From Lachnospiraceae bacterium AC3007 (lineage in GTDB: Bacteria > Bacillota > Clostridia > Lachnospirales > Lachnospiraceae): 64,000 bases of DNA. Shown here in pieces: positions 28,593 through 37,609 of this stretch. Position 1 is the stretch's first letter. Each line of letters begins with the position of its first letter. Made by a program: the position numbers and the translations under genes. The stretch spans positions 62,001 to 126,000 of the forward strand of contig JHYK01000004.1 of assembly GCA_000621405.1 (NCBI GenBank), read 5' to 3'. The notes beneath the pieces were generated by a model, which ran no database searches, had not been told where the DNA came from, and saw nothing but the letters and a program-made list of their open reading frames with translations.

Positions 28593-30176
28593 ATGTACAG
28601 GATAATGCTTGCCGACGATGAAGGGATCGTCACGGATTCGATAAAATTCATAATAGACAAGGAGTTCGCGGGAGTCTGTGAGACAGAGACCGCAAAGACC
28701 GGCAGGGCCGTGATAGAGCTCGCGGAGACCTTCAGACCGGATATCGCGTTCATGGACATACAGATGCCGGGTATCAACGGGATAGAAGCCATGAAGGAGA
28801 TCCGGAGGACGAATTCTTCCACTGTGTTTATCATCCTCAGCGCCTATGACAAGTTTGACTATGCCAAGGAGGCATTAAACCTCGGCGTGCTCGATTACCT
28901 GAACAAACCCTTCAGCAAGGAGATGATCGTCGACGTCTTAAACCGTGCAATGAAGCAGATCGATCTTGCGAAGGAGAGGCGCAGACAGGAACTTTCGATC
29001 CGCGAGAAGATAGAGACGGTCACGCCCGTCATCGAGAGCGGGTTTATTTATTCCATCCTCTTTCAGGAAAGCCATTCCGAATCAGAAAGCTACAAGAACC
29101 TTCTCGGTATAGATGAGGATTACGGATACATGCTGGTCCTGTCCGTGGTGGATGCGGATTCCGAGTCTGAGAATCCGATCGGCAGCGGCATACGTGTCCA
29201 GTCGGAGTATACAAAGATAAGAGACATGATAAAGGGGCGCTTAAACTGCATCACGGGTCCGTTGCTCTCCAACAAGATAATATGCTTCTTCCCGAACAAG
29301 ACAAATCATATGGAATATGACGAGAGGGTGAAGATAATCGGGAAGGCTGAGGAACTCATAAAGGAGCTTTCAGAGAAGACCGGTATCAGCGCCCGCATAG
29401 GGATAGGTGCCGTCCAGCCGGTTGAAGCGGCATCGGATTCATATAAAGAGGCGCTGTCAGCGCTTTTATTCTCCAAAGCCGAGGTCGCTCATGCCAGCGA
29501 CCTGTCCGTGGGATGCACCTACGAGCCGGACTATCCCATGGATCTCGAGAAGAAGCTCTTTGCAGCCGTAGGCTCAGGCAATGTGGGGCTTTCAAAGGAA
29601 TACGCGGAGAGATTTTTTTCATGGATGAAGGAGACATACCCGGATGCGCTGGTGGATGCGCGTCTGAAATGCCTGGAATTCGTGCTCTGGGCGGAGAGGC
29701 TGTCCTATGAGTCGGGAGGAATGACTTACCACTTCCTGTACCGTTCCGAGTATCTGCCGACTGTCATGGCATTTCAGGATTTTAATGAGCTTCAGATCTG
29801 GTTTGCGGACAAGATCTGTGAAGCAGCGCAGAATGTCACGGTCAAGAAAGAAGAGAAGCAGGACAGCATCGTGGAGGAGGCAAAATCCTTTATTAGGGAT
29901 AATTATGCAAAGGATATCTCTCTCGATGAGGTGTCGGGAAGGGTCGATGTCAGCCCGTATTATTTTACAAGACTTTTTAAGGAGGAGACCGGAGAGACCT
30001 TTCTGGAGTATCTTACGGGCCTCAGGATAGAAAAGGCGAAGGAACTCATGAAGGATCCGGATGTGTCCGTTAAGGACATATGCGCGCGGGTCGGCTATTC
30101 CGATCCGAATTATTTTTCGAGGATATTCAAAAAAGCAGTCGGAAAGACCCCGACGGAATATCGCGCCGAAGTATAG
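28593..30176 (+). CDS. AraC-family response regulator, YesN type
   Basis: 527 aa. The N-terminal receiver domain has D8/D9, phosphoacceptor D55 (IAFMDIQMPG) and K107 region (LNKPF). A long central linker of about 280 aa follows. The C-terminal AraC DNA-binding domain (~425-527) ends with ICARVGYSDPNYFSRIFKKA, the second helix-turn-helix. It pairs with the preceding LytS-like kinase. Candidate binding sites are the inverted repeats upstream of the ABC operon (31292-31330, 31383-31397). Confidence 0.94.
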   Translation: MYRIMLADDEGIVTDSIKFIIDKEFAGVCETETAKTGRAVIELAETFRPDIAFMDIQMPGINGIEAMKEIRRTNSSTVFIILSAYDKFDYAKEALNLGVLDYLNKPFSKEMIVDVLNRAMKQIDLAKERRRQELSIREKIETVTPVIESGFIYSILFQESHSESESYKNLLGIDEDYGYMLVLSVVDADSESENPIGSGIRVQSEYTKIRDMIKGRLNCITGPLLSNKIICFFPNKTNHMEYDERVKIIGKAEELIKELSEKTGISARIGIGAVQPVEAASDSYKEALSALLFSKAEVAHASDLSVGCTYEPDYPMDLEKKLFAAVGSGNVGLSKEYAERFFSWMKETYPDALVDARLKCLEFVLWAERLSYESGGMTYHFLYRSEYLPTVMAFQDFNELQIWFADKICEAAQNVTVKKEEKQDSIVEEAKSFIRDNYAKDISLDEVSGRVDVSPYYFTRLFKEETGETFLEYLTGLRIEKAKELMKDPDVSVKDICARVGYSDPNYFSRIFKKAVGKTPTEYRAEV

Positions 30177-30201
30177 GTCAGATGAGAGGCGGACAGGATA
30201 T

Positions 30202-31251
30202 ATGAAGCGGAAAAAAGACAGGCTTAAGACAGTGATATCTTTTCTTATGGCGGTGATATTGGCAACCGGCTGCAGCGGAAGTACGGAGATCGTCAGGGAG
30301 CCGCAGCAGCAGAGCGAAGACAGTGAAGAGATACAGATCGGGATGGCATTTGACAGCTTTCTTATCGAAAGATGGGAAAGAGACAGGGATATCTTTGTCT
30401 CGCGCGCCAGGGATCTGGGGGCTTCCGTAAATGTCCAGAATGCAAACGGAGACGTCCAGAAGCAGAAGGATCAGATCAAATACCTTATAGATAAAAAAAT
30501 GGATGTCATCGTCCTTGTCGCAGTGGACAGCTCCGCGCTGACCAAAGAGGTCCAGGAAGCAAGAGCAGCCGGGATAAAGGTGGTCGCCTATGACAGGCTG
30601 ATAACCGATGCTCCTTTGGATCTGTATATTTCCTTTGATAACGAAATGGTCGGGAAGTATATGGCTGACGCGATAATAGAAGGGCTTCCCTCCGGCGGTG
30701 ATGTCATTAAGATCAACGGACCTTCAAAAGACAATAATGTGCTGCTCATAAATAAAGGCTTTGACAGGGAGATACGGGGACACGGGATCAATGTGTTCGA
30801 TACTTACTATGCTTCAGAGTGGAAGGGTGAAGAGGCTTTTAATTATCTCTCCGAGAATCCGGTCAAAGCAGACAGGGCAGATGCGGTGATGTGCGGCAAC
30901 GATTCGCTTGCCGGACAGGCGGTAAAGTATTATTCGGAGAAGAGACGTGCCGGACGGATCCCCATCGTGGGACAGGACGCGGACCTGGACGCCTGTCAGA
31001 GAATAGTAGAGGGTACTCAGACCATGACTGTATACAAGAGTATCGAGCAGCTGGCGAAAAAAGCCGCCGAGTCCTCTGTCTCACTTGCAAAAGGCAACAG
31101 TGTTGCCGGTGTCACCGATCTTAAGAACGGAGATTATCAGGTGCCGTATCTCAGTATTGCACCGGTCATGGTCACGAAGGACAATATTGACAGCGTTATC
31201 ATAGACAGCGGATTCCATCTCAGGGAGGATGTCTATCTCAACGAAAGATGA
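30202..31251 (+). CDS. Sugar-binding lipoprotein, XylF/RbsB-like
   Basis: 349 aa. Lipoprotein signal with Cys24 in VILATGCSGS, then a Peripla_BP_4 domain: MAFDSFLIERWERDRDIF and KVVAYDRLITDAPLDLYISFDN closely follow xylose-binding XylF. The true ATG is 30202, behind ACAGGA. It is the last gene of the sensor unit and lies 26 nt after the regulator gene. It could deliver sugar to the downstream transporter or serve as a second ligand sensor for the kinase; sequence does not distinguish these. Confidence 0.85.
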   Translation: MKRKKDRLKTVISFLMAVILATGCSGSTEIVREPQQQSEDSEEIQIGMAFDSFLIERWERDRDIFVSRARDLGASVNVQNANGDVQKQKDQIKYLIDKKMDVIVLVAVDSSALTKEVQEARAAGIKVVAYDRLITDAPLDLYISFDNEMVGKYMADAIIEGLPSGGDVIKINGPSKDNNVLLINKGFDREIRGHGINVFDTYYASEWKGEEAFNYLSENPVKADRADAVMCGNDSLAGQAVKYYSEKRRAGRIPIVGQDADLDACQRIVEGTQTMTVYKSIEQLAKKAAESSVSLAKGNSVAGVTDLKNGDYQVPYLSIAPVMVTKDNIDSVIIDSGFHLREDVYLNER

Positions 31252-31291
31252 CCGCATTCTCAGGCCTTTCAGTCTGGTGAGCCGGGGGCGA

Positions 31292-31330
31292 TAGCACAAT
31301 CTTGAACGGACGGGGGACAATTTTGTGCTA
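31292..31330 (+). promoter_or_regulatory. Inverted repeat upstream of the sugar ABC operon
   Basis: TAGCACAA (31292-31299) and TTGTGCTA (31323-31330), perfect 8-bp arms separated by 23 nt. Inner GGACA/TGTCC arms add to the symmetry. Candidate operator for the adjacent YesN-type regulator; it could also fold as a hairpin. Confidence 0.45.
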
Positions 31331-31382
31331 GCCTGTCCGCGCCCGTATCGGGCATCTCGCAATTATTTCCTGTTTTTTTTAA

Positions 31383-31397
31383 TAACACGGTGTGTTA
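31383..31397 (+). promoter_or_regulatory. Short palindrome near the predicted promoter of the sugar ABC operon
   Basis: TAACAC-GGT-GTGTTA, six-base arms. A weak -10-like TAGCAT overlaps its right end and no consensus -35 is present, as expected for an activator-dependent promoter. Confidence 0.4.
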
Positions 31398-31485
31398 GCA
31401 TCGAATACGTAAAGCGATGTTGTGTCTTTGTCGGCAAAAGCCGGAGGGCGCAAAAGTCAAACAAATCCGAAAGGGAGGAAAAGAA

Positions 31486-32673
31486 ATGAAGAAAAAGTTA
31501 CTCAGTGCTATTCTTTCAATGACTATGGTAGCAGCTCTTCTCGCAGGTTGCGGCAGCACAGCTGAGACCGCAGCTCCTGCAGCAGATGCAGCAGCTCCCG
31601 CAGCAGAAGAAGCAGCTCCTGCAGCAGAGGAGGCAGCTCCCGCAGCAGAAGAAGCAGCTCCTGCAGCAGAGGAAGAGGCAGCTCCTGCAGCAGCAGGACA
31701 GAAGGTTGGCGTTTCAATGCCTACCAAGGATCTCCAGAGATGGAATCAGGACGGCGCTAACATGGAGAAAGAGCTTACAGAGGCAGGTTACGAGGTTGAC
31801 CTTCAGTATGCTAACAACGACGTTCCTACTCAGCTTTCACAGGTTGAGAACATGATCTCCGGCGGATGCAGCGTTCTCGTTATCGCAGCTATCGAGGGTT
31901 CTTCACTCGGTGAGGCTCTTGACATGGCTAAGGAAGCTAACATCCCTGTTATCGCTTATGACCGTCTGATCATGGATTCCGATGCAGTTTCTTACTATGC
32001 AACATTCGATAACTACAAGGTTGGTACTGTTCAGGGAACATATGTAAAGGATCAGCTTGATCTTGACAACGCAGCAGGTCCCTTCAACATCGAGTTCACC
32101 GCAGGCGATCCCGGCGACAACAACGCTGGCTTCTTCTTCAACGGCGCATACGATGTTCTTAAGCCTTACATCGACGAGGGCAAGCTCGTAGTTAAGTCCG
32201 GCCAGACAAAGTTCGAGGACGTTGCTACTCCTACATGGGGAACAGACGTAGCTCAGTCAAGAGCAGAGAACATCCTTTCTTCTTACTATGCAGATGGTAC
32301 TGATCTTGATGTATGGCTTTGCTCAAACGACTCTACAGCACTCGGTGTTGAGAACGCTCTTGCAGCTAACTACAACGGCAAGTATCCCATCATCACCGGT
32401 CAGGACTGCGATATCGAGAATACAAAGAACATGATCGCAGGCAAGCAGTCAATGTCAGTCTTCAAGGACACTCGTACACTTGCAAGCCAGGTTGTTAAGA
32501 TGGTTGGCCAGATCCTTACAGGCGCTACTGTTGATGTAAACGATACTGAGACCTACAACAACAACGTTATCACAGTTCCTTCATTCCTCTGCGAGCCTGT
32601 ATTTGCAGATGCGAACAACTACAAGGAGATCCTCATCGATTCCGGTTACTACACAGAGGATCAGCTTAAGTAA
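31486..32673 (+). CDS. Multiple-monosaccharide-binding lipoprotein, ChvE family
   Basis: 395 aa. Signal peptide with lipobox LLAGCGS (Cys22), an Ala/Pro/Glu linker of about 45 aa made of AAPAAEE repeats, then a Peripla_BP_4 domain of ChvE type (STALGVENAL, ITGQDCD). It delivers sugars such as glucose, xylose, galactose or arabinose to the Ggu/Mms-type ABC transporter encoded next; the range is known for the family, not shown here. Codon choice is strongly biased (GTT, GCT, AAC, TAC, ATC) compared with neighbours, indicating very high expression. GGGAGG ribosome site. Two inverted repeats lie upstream and a stable hairpin downstream. Confidence 0.92.
   Translation: MKKKLLSAILSMTMVAALLAGCGSTAETAAPAADAAAPAAEEAAPAAEEAAPAAEEAAPAAEEEAAPAAAGQKVGVSMPTKDLQRWNQDGANMEKELTEAGYEVDLQYANNDVPTQLSQVENMISGGCSVLVIAAIEGSSLGEALDMAKEANIPVIAYDRLIMDSDAVSYYATFDNYKVGTVQGTYVKDQLDLDNAAGPFNIEFTAGDPGDNNAGFFFNGAYDVLKPYIDEGKLVVKSGQTKFEDVATPTWGTDVAQSRAENILSSYYADGTDLDVWLCSNDSTALGVENALAANYNGKYPIITGQDCDIENTKNMIAGKQSMSVFKDTRTLASQVVKMVGQILTGATVDVNDTETYNNNVITVPSFLCEPVFADANNYKEILIDSGYYTEDQLK
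31570..31695 (+). repeat. 21-nt coding tandem repeat (linker of binding protein)
   Basis: Five full and one partial copy of GCAGCTCCxGCAGCAGAxGAx (units at 31570, 31591, 31612, 31633, 31654 and 31678), alternating CCC/CCT and GAA/GAG. It encodes the flexible AAPAAEE linker; copy number is probably variable. Confidence 0.85.
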
Positions 32674-32709
32674 TTAAATCAGTTCTCAGATTTTTACTAA
32701 ACAAAATTT

Positions 32710-32730
32710 GGGGCGGGCAATGCCCGCCCC
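32710..32730 (+). other. Stable intercistronic hairpin (processing or attenuation)
   Basis: Perfect 9-bp GC-rich stem GGGGCGGGC-AAT-GCCCGCCCC between the binding-protein and ATPase genes. It is followed by ATATTA, not a T-tract, so full termination is unlikely. Such hairpins commonly protect the binding-protein message from 3' decay and lower expression of the permease genes. Confidence 0.65.
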
Positions 32731-32774
32731 ATATTACTATGAACAAGAGAAGGTATTGAGAGGAGGGAACAGCT

Positions 32775-34313
32775 TTGGCAAAAGAATTGCTGAGAATGGA
32801 TCACATCACCAAGGTCTTCCCCGGAGTTAAGGCTTTGGATAATGTCAATCTGTCGGTAGAAGAAGGCGAGATCCATGCTCTGGTCGGGGAGAACGGAGCG
32901 GGAAAATCCACGCTAATGAACGTCCTTAGCGGAATCTATCCGTACGGAACCTACGAGGGCGATATCGTATATAACGGTGAGATATGTAAATTCCAGAAGA
33001 TAAAGGATTCCGAGGAAAAGGGTATCGTTATCATCCATCAGGAGCTGGCTCTCGTACCGCAGATGTCTATAGGCGAGAACATGTTCCTCGGAAATGAAAG
33101 AGGAAAGAAGAACGCCATTAACTGGAATGAAACCTATGGCGAAGCAGATAAATACTTAAAGATGGTAGGTCTTTCCGAGTCATCAAGAGTATTGATCAAG
33201 GATATCGGAACAGGTAAGCAGCAGCTTGTCGAGATCGCAAAGGCACTTGCAAAGCACGCAAAGCTTCTTATCCTGGACGAGCCTACATCTTCCCTGAACG
33301 AGACAGATTCAAGAGCTCTTCTTGATCTGATGCTCGAATTCAAGAAGCAGGGAATGACGATGATAATAATCAGCCACAAGCTTAACGAGGTGGTATATGT
33401 TGCGGACAAGATAACGATAATCCGTGACGGCTCCACGGTTGAGACGCTTGACTGCCATAACACGGAGATCAATGAAGACAGGATAATCCGCGGGATGGTC
33501 GGTCGTGAGCTCACCAACCGCTTCCCCAAGAGAGAGGGAGTTACGCTTGGCGATATAAATATGGAGGTGAAGAACTGGACGGTCTATCACCCTCTTTACA
33601 CAGAAAGAAAAGTTGTCGATGACGTCAACCTCAATGTAAGGAAGGGCGAGGTCGTCGGTATCTACGGACTTATGGGAGCCGGCAGGACCGAGCTTGCCAT
33701 GAGCATATTCGGAAAGTCCTACGGATCAGCCGTTTCAGGTACGCTCACTATTAACGGTCAGGAAGTGGATCTTAAGGATCCGAGAGCTGCTATAGATGCA
33801 AAGCTCGCATATGTTACCGAGGACAGAAAGGGCAACGGCCTCGTGCTGTCCAATCCTATCAGGGTCAACACCTCTCTTGCCAACATGAAGGGTGTCAGCG
33901 ACAGAGGAATAATCGATAAGGATAAGGAATATCAGGTAGCTGACGAGTACAGAGACAAGCTGAATACCAAGACCCCTTCGGTCGAGCAGAATGTCGGCAA
34001 TCTTTCCGGAGGAAATCAGCAGAAGGTGCTCCTTGCAAAATGGATGTTCACGGATCCCGATATCCTCATTCTCGATGAGCCTACAAGAGGTATCGATGTA
34101 GGCGCAAAATACGAGATATATTGCATAATCAACGATCTTGCAAAAGCAGGAAAGTCTGTGGTCATGATATCCTCCGAACTCCCGGAGATCCTTGGAATGA
34201 GCGACAGGATCTACATCATGAACGAAGGAAAGTTCGTAGGAGAACTCAATGCTGAAGAAGCATCCCAGGAGCGCATCATGGCAAACATAGTACAGGCGGG
34301 AAGGGGTGAATAA
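32775..34313 (+). CDS. Sugar ABC transporter ATP-binding protein (GguA/MmsA type)
   Basis: 512 aa with two fused ABC cassettes, the RbsA/XylG architecture. First cassette: Walker [10 protein letters not shown] and Walker [12 protein letters not shown]. Second: degenerate Walker [10 protein letters not shown], signature [14 protein letters not shown] and Walker [13 protein letters not shown]. It powers import with the two downstream permeases. TTG start 32775, exactly 7 nt after AGGAGGG. Separated from the binding protein gene by the 32710 hairpin. Confidence 0.95.
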   Translation: MAKELLRMDHITKVFPGVKALDNVNLSVEEGEIHALVGENGAGKSTLMNVLSGIYPYGTYEGDIVYNGEICKFQKIKDSEEKGIVIIHQELALVPQMSIGENMFLGNERGKKNAINWNETYGEADKYLKMVGLSESSRVLIKDIGTGKQQLVEIAKALAKHAKLLILDEPTSSLNETDSRALLDLMLEFKKQGMTMIIISHKLNEVVYVADKITIIRDGSTVETLDCHNTEINEDRIIRGMVGRELTNRFPKREGVTLGDINMEVKNWTVYHPLYTERKVVDDVNLNVRKGEVVGIYGLMGAGRTELAMSIFGKSYGSAVSGTLTINGQEVDLKDPRAAIDAKLAYVTEDRKGNGLVLSNPIRVNTSLANMKGVSDRGIIDKDKEYQVADEYRDKLNTKTPSVEQNVGNLSGGNQQKVLLAKWMFTDPDILILDEPTRGIDVGAKYEIYCIINDLAKAGKSVVMISSELPEILGMSDRIYIMNEGKFVGELNAEEASQERIMANIVQAGRGE

Positions 34314-34314
34314 C

Positions 34315-35481
34315 ATGAGTATAAATATAAAGGATGTCCTTAAAAAATATTTTATGGTACTTGCCCTCATAGCCGTGATCTTTATCTTCCAGGCTGCGAC
34401 CGGGGGAAAGATGCTCCTGCCTCAGAACGTTAACAATCTGATCTCTCAGAATGCTTACGTGTTCGTGCTTGCGGCAGGTATGCTGCTCTGCATCCTCACC
34501 GGAGGTAACATCGATCTGGCAGTAGGATCCGTGGTCTGCTTCGTCGGCGGTATCGGTGCCGTGATGATGGACAAAGACATCAACATGGTATTTGCAGTGA
34601 TAGTGATGCTCATAGGCGGTCTTCTTGTAGGAGCGTGGCAGGGATTCTGGATAGCTTATCTCAAGGTTCCGCCGTTCATCGCGACACTGGCAGGAATGTA
34701 CGCCTTCAGAGGACTCTCAAACGTGGTCCTTCAGGGATACGCAGTAGGTATCAGAAACGAACTGTTCCTGTTCGTCTTCGGAGGCGGAGCCGACTGTTAC
34801 GTGCCGGACCTCTTTGGAGGACAGAATTATAATCTCACCTGTCTCCTTGCGGGAGCGATCCTGGTAGTTATCTATATCGCGTCAGTGATAAGGGGCAGGG
34901 CGAGCGCCATAAAGGCCGGATATGATGTCGGATCTTTCGGCCCGGTAGTCGCAAAGATGGTGATCATAAGCGTTGCGGCCCTCTGGTTCTTTGACAGGCT
35001 TGCAAGATACAAGGGCATACCTACATCCCTCATTTGGATAGGTCTGGTGCTCATAGCTTATGCGTATATCACATCGAATACTACCATGGGACGTTATCTG
35101 TACGCTGTCGGCGGTAACGAGAAAGCAACGGCTCTTTCAGGTGTCGATCCCAGGAAAGTATATTTCTTCGCATATGTGAACATGGGCCTTATGGCCGGAC
35201 TTGCAGGTATACTTAATACCGCAAGACTTACTCAGGCGCAGCCCACTTTCGGACAGGGTTACGAGATGGATGCGATAGCAGCCTGCTTCATCGGCGGTGC
35301 TTCCGCATACGGCGGCGAAGGAAATGTGTTCGGTATAGTCATAGGTGCACTGCTCATGGGTGTTATCAACATGGGTATGAGTATCATGGGTGTCGATGCG
35401 AACTACCAGAAGGTCGTCAAGGGTCTGGTCGTGCTGTTTGCCATCATCTTTGATGTTGTGTCAAGCAAGAAGAAGAAGTAA
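34315..35481 (+). CDS. Sugar ABC transporter permease 1 (GguB/XylH type)
   Basis: 388 aa, about 10-11 membrane helices of the BPD_transp_2 family. The TGGNIDLAVGS motif and the GGNEKATALSGVDPRK cytoplasmic loop that contacts the ATPase are visible, plus the terminal CFIGGASAYGGEG. ATG 34315 follows AAGGGGTG and starts 1 nt after the ATPase stop. Paralogous to the next gene; one of the pair probably arose by duplication, and they may form a heterodimeric channel. Confidence 0.92.
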   Translation: MSINIKDVLKKYFMVLALIAVIFIFQAATGGKMLLPQNVNNLISQNAYVFVLAAGMLLCILTGGNIDLAVGSVVCFVGGIGAVMMDKDINMVFAVIVMLIGGLLVGAWQGFWIAYLKVPPFIATLAGMYAFRGLSNVVLQGYAVGIRNELFLFVFGGGADCYVPDLFGGQNYNLTCLLAGAILVVIYIASVIRGRASAIKAGYDVGSFGPVVAKMVIISVAALWFFDRLARYKGIPTSLIWIGLVLIAYAYITSNTTMGRYLYAVGGNEKATALSGVDPRKVYFFAYVNMGLMAGLAGILNTARLTQAQPTFGQGYEMDAIAACFIGGASAYGGEGNVFGIVIGALLMGVINMGMSIMGVDANYQKVVKGLVVLFAIIFDVVSSKKKK

Positions 35482-35494
35482 GGGAGGAGGAGTC

Positions 35495-36673
35495 ATGAAC
35501 AAGAATAAAGCAGTAAGTGTCTTAAAGAAAAATGCAATGCTCATAGTCCTTGTCCTTGTATATATCTTTTTCGTCATCATGACATCGGGACAGATGTTTG
35601 AGCCTATGAACTTCAACGCTCTGATCACGCAGAACGCATATGTCTTCGTCCTTGCGGCGGGCATGCTCATGTGTATGCTGACAGGCGGTAATATCGATCT
35701 CTCATGCGGATCCTTTGTCTGCTTCCTTGGTGCTGTAGGCGGTATCCTTATGATGGTAAAGCAGGTAAATCCCGCGGTATCGGTTGTGCTGATGCTTCTG
35801 ATCGGCATAATCTACGGTGTGATCCTCGGTTATCTCGTAGCATATGTTGATATCCCCCCGTGGATAGCAACTCTGGCCGGCTTCCTTGCTTTCAGAGGCT
35901 GGGGAACTGCTTTGCTCAGTGCCAACAGTACTACGGGAAGTATATCTCTGGCAGCTCAGAAGGGATTCCTTGCGGTCTTTTCCGGAAAGGTTTTCTCCAC
36001 ACCTGTCAATCAGTTCAACACAGTCTGCGTAGCTGTCGGCGTAGTTGCAAGTATAGTGGTCGTGGTCACTTCCTTCATGGAAAGAGCAAATAAGCTCAAG
36101 AAGGGTTATGAGGCAGAGTCGATGCTGTCACTGCTTGTGAAGTGCGTGCTCTCGGTTGCGGCCATCATGCTCTTTGCTTACAAGCTGGCGAAGGCCGGAG
36201 GAATACCTACCGTTCTCATCTGGGTGGTAGTGATCCTTCTCATCTACAACTTCATCACTTCAAGGACAGTCATAGGAAGATACTTCTATACGATAGGCGG
36301 TAACCGCGAGGCGACAAGGCTTTCCGGCGTGGATACAAGGAAGATAATGTTCTTTGCCTACCTCAACATGGCTGTGGTGACTTCAATAGCGACTTATATC
36401 GTCACTGCAAGATTCCAGGCCGCAAATGCACAGGCCGGTACCAACTTCGAGATGGATGCGATCGCTGCCTGCGTTGTCGGCGGTGTATCGGCATACGGCG
36501 GAGCCGGAACGATCTTCGGAATGGTCATAGGTGCGACGCTTATCGGTGTCATCAACCTCGGAATGTCTCTCATGGGAGTCGATGCTAACTGGCAGAAGGT
36601 CATAAAAGGAGCAGTCCTTCTGGCGGCAGTTGTATTTGATATACTTGCCGACAAGAAGAACAGCACAAAGTGA
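35495..36673 (+). CDS. Sugar ABC transporter permease 2 (paralogue)
   Basis: 392 aa, same BPD_transp_2 family and helix pattern as permease 1: LTGGNIDLSCGSFVCF, GGNREATRLSGVDTRK and CVVGGVSAYGGAG align directly. AGGGAGGAGGAG site before ATG 35495. Most family operons encode a single XylH-like permease, so the two-permease form suggests either a heterodimer or alternative transporters sharing one ATPase. Ends 28 nt before the downstream hairpin. Confidence 0.92.
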   Translation: MNKNKAVSVLKKNAMLIVLVLVYIFFVIMTSGQMFEPMNFNALITQNAYVFVLAAGMLMCMLTGGNIDLSCGSFVCFLGAVGGILMMVKQVNPAVSVVLMLLIGIIYGVILGYLVAYVDIPPWIATLAGFLAFRGWGTALLSANSTTGSISLAAQKGFLAVFSGKVFSTPVNQFNTVCVAVGVVASIVVVVTSFMERANKLKKGYEAESMLSLLVKCVLSVAAIMLFAYKLAKAGGIPTVLIWVVVILLIYNFITSRTVIGRYFYTIGGNREATRLSGVDTRKIMFFAYLNMAVVTSIATYIVTARFQAANAQAGTNFEMDAIAACVVGGVSAYGGAGTIFGMVIGATLIGVINLGMSLMGVDANWQKVIKGAVLLAAVVFDILADKKNSTK

Positions 36674-36701
36674 TAGGCTAAAAAACGATATACAAATGTG
36701 G

Positions 36702-36725
36702 GCCGCACAATAGAAATTGTGCGGC
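36702..36725 (+). terminator. Terminator of the sugar ABC operon
   Basis: Perfect 10-bp stem GCCGCACAAT-AGAA-ATTGTGCGGC followed by TCATTTGATT; the T-tract is weak but the position is right. Confidence 0.65.
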
Positions 36726-36729
36726 TCAT

Positions 36730-36758
36730 TTGATTATTATCAATATATAGGGTAAAAT
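36730..36758 (+). promoter_or_regulatory. Sigma-A-type promoter for the ireB operon
   Basis: TTGATT (36730-36735), 17 bp, TAAAAT (36753-36758). The predicted leader of about 100 nt contains a GC-rich TGCGCG direct repeat of unknown meaning. Confidence 0.7.
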
Positions 36759-36864
36759 TTATTGGATTATGGGTGTGCGCGGGGTGCGCGCATGTAGAAT
36801 ACGGGTGAAGGCACAGGGTGAGTCGGAGCTTGGCCTGCCATGATGCCTGAGATTGGAGACTGTT

Positions 36865-37146
36865 ATGATGGATATTGGAAGCACACAATTCTTTAAGGTT
36901 GAGACGGAGCCGGAGACCGGCGTGAGAGTGGTTCTTCAGGCAGTATATGAAGCGCTTACGGAGAAAGGCTATAATCCCGTAAATCAGATCGTCGGATATA
37001 TCATGTCCGGGGATCCCACATATATCACAAGCCACAACAACGCCAGAAGCCTGATCATGAAGGTCGAAAGAGATGAGCTCGTCGAGGAGCTTCTGACCGA
37101 TTATATCAAGAACAGGAACTGGAGTCAGAACGGTAATAACGACTGA
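36865..37146 (+). CDS. ireB: IreB-family regulatory phosphoprotein
   Basis: 93 aa, family formerly DUF965 (YrzL). [20 protein letters not shown] and [16 protein letters not shown] are almost invariant in the family. In Enterococcus IreB is a substrate of the PASTA kinase IreK and affects cephalosporin resistance; that role is not shown here. I chose ATG 36865, 6 nt after GGAG; ATG 36868 is an alternative. First gene of the conserved ireB-ruvX-yrzB block. Confidence 0.93.
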   Translation: MMDIGSTQFFKVETEPETGVRVVLQAVYEALTEKGYNPVNQIVGYIMSGDPTYITSHNNARSLIMKVERDELVEELLTDYIKNRNWSQNGNND

Positions 37147-37159
37147 TACGGAAGATCCG

Positions 37160-37609
37160 ATGGAAGGCCGTCAGATCATGGGCAGGATACTGGGACTTGA
37201 CTATGGATCAAAGACCGTAGGTGTCGCAGTTACTGACGGACTCAATCTGACAGCATTAAGTCTTGATACCATACGCCGGGATCGTGAAAGCCATCTGCGC
37301 TCCACTTATCGCAGCATAGAGCAGCTTACAAAGGAATATGATATAGCGCTTATTGTCGTGGGTCTTCCGCTTAATATGGACGGAAGCGAGGGAGAAAGAG
37401 CGCGTCTTGCAAGAGCCTTTGCCGACGAGCTGAAAAGGCGTACGGGCATTGATACTGTCATGCAGGATGAGAGGCTTACCACTGTTGAAGCGGACGAACT
37501 GCTCTCGCTTGAAGAGAACAGAAGAAAAAGAGCTGCAGGACATGAGAGAGTAGATTCCGTAGCCGCAGCCATTATACTGACTGATTATCTTAACGGACTG
37601 GACAGATGA
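37160..37609 (+). CDS. ruvX: Putative pre-16S rRNA nuclease / Holliday junction resolvase YqgF
   Basis: 149 aa RNase H-fold protein. Motifs: RILGLDYGSKTVGVAVTD (first catalytic Asp), VVGLPLNMDGSEG, DERLTTVEA, and the final HERVDSVAAAIIL with the last catalytic Asp. The start may be ATG 37160 or ATG 37178; the latter would give MGRILGLDYG, the more usual N-terminus. It overlaps yrzB by 4 nt. Confidence 0.93.
   Translation: MEGRQIMGRILGLDYGSKTVGVAVTDGLNLTALSLDTIRRDRESHLRSTYRSIEQLTKEYDIALIVVGLPLNMDGSEGERARLARAFADELKRRTGIDTVMQDERLTTVEADELLSLEENRRKRAAGHERVDSVAAAIILTDYLNGLDR

Noticed and set aside
31341-31380. GCCCG-TAT-CGGGC stem with downstream T8 as a terminator
   Set aside because: Stem is only 5 bp and lies about 20 nt from the T-run.
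32710-32730. Rho-independent terminator
   Set aside because: No T-tract follows, and the rest of the transporter operon continues without a new promoter I can see; kept as an intercistronic hairpin.
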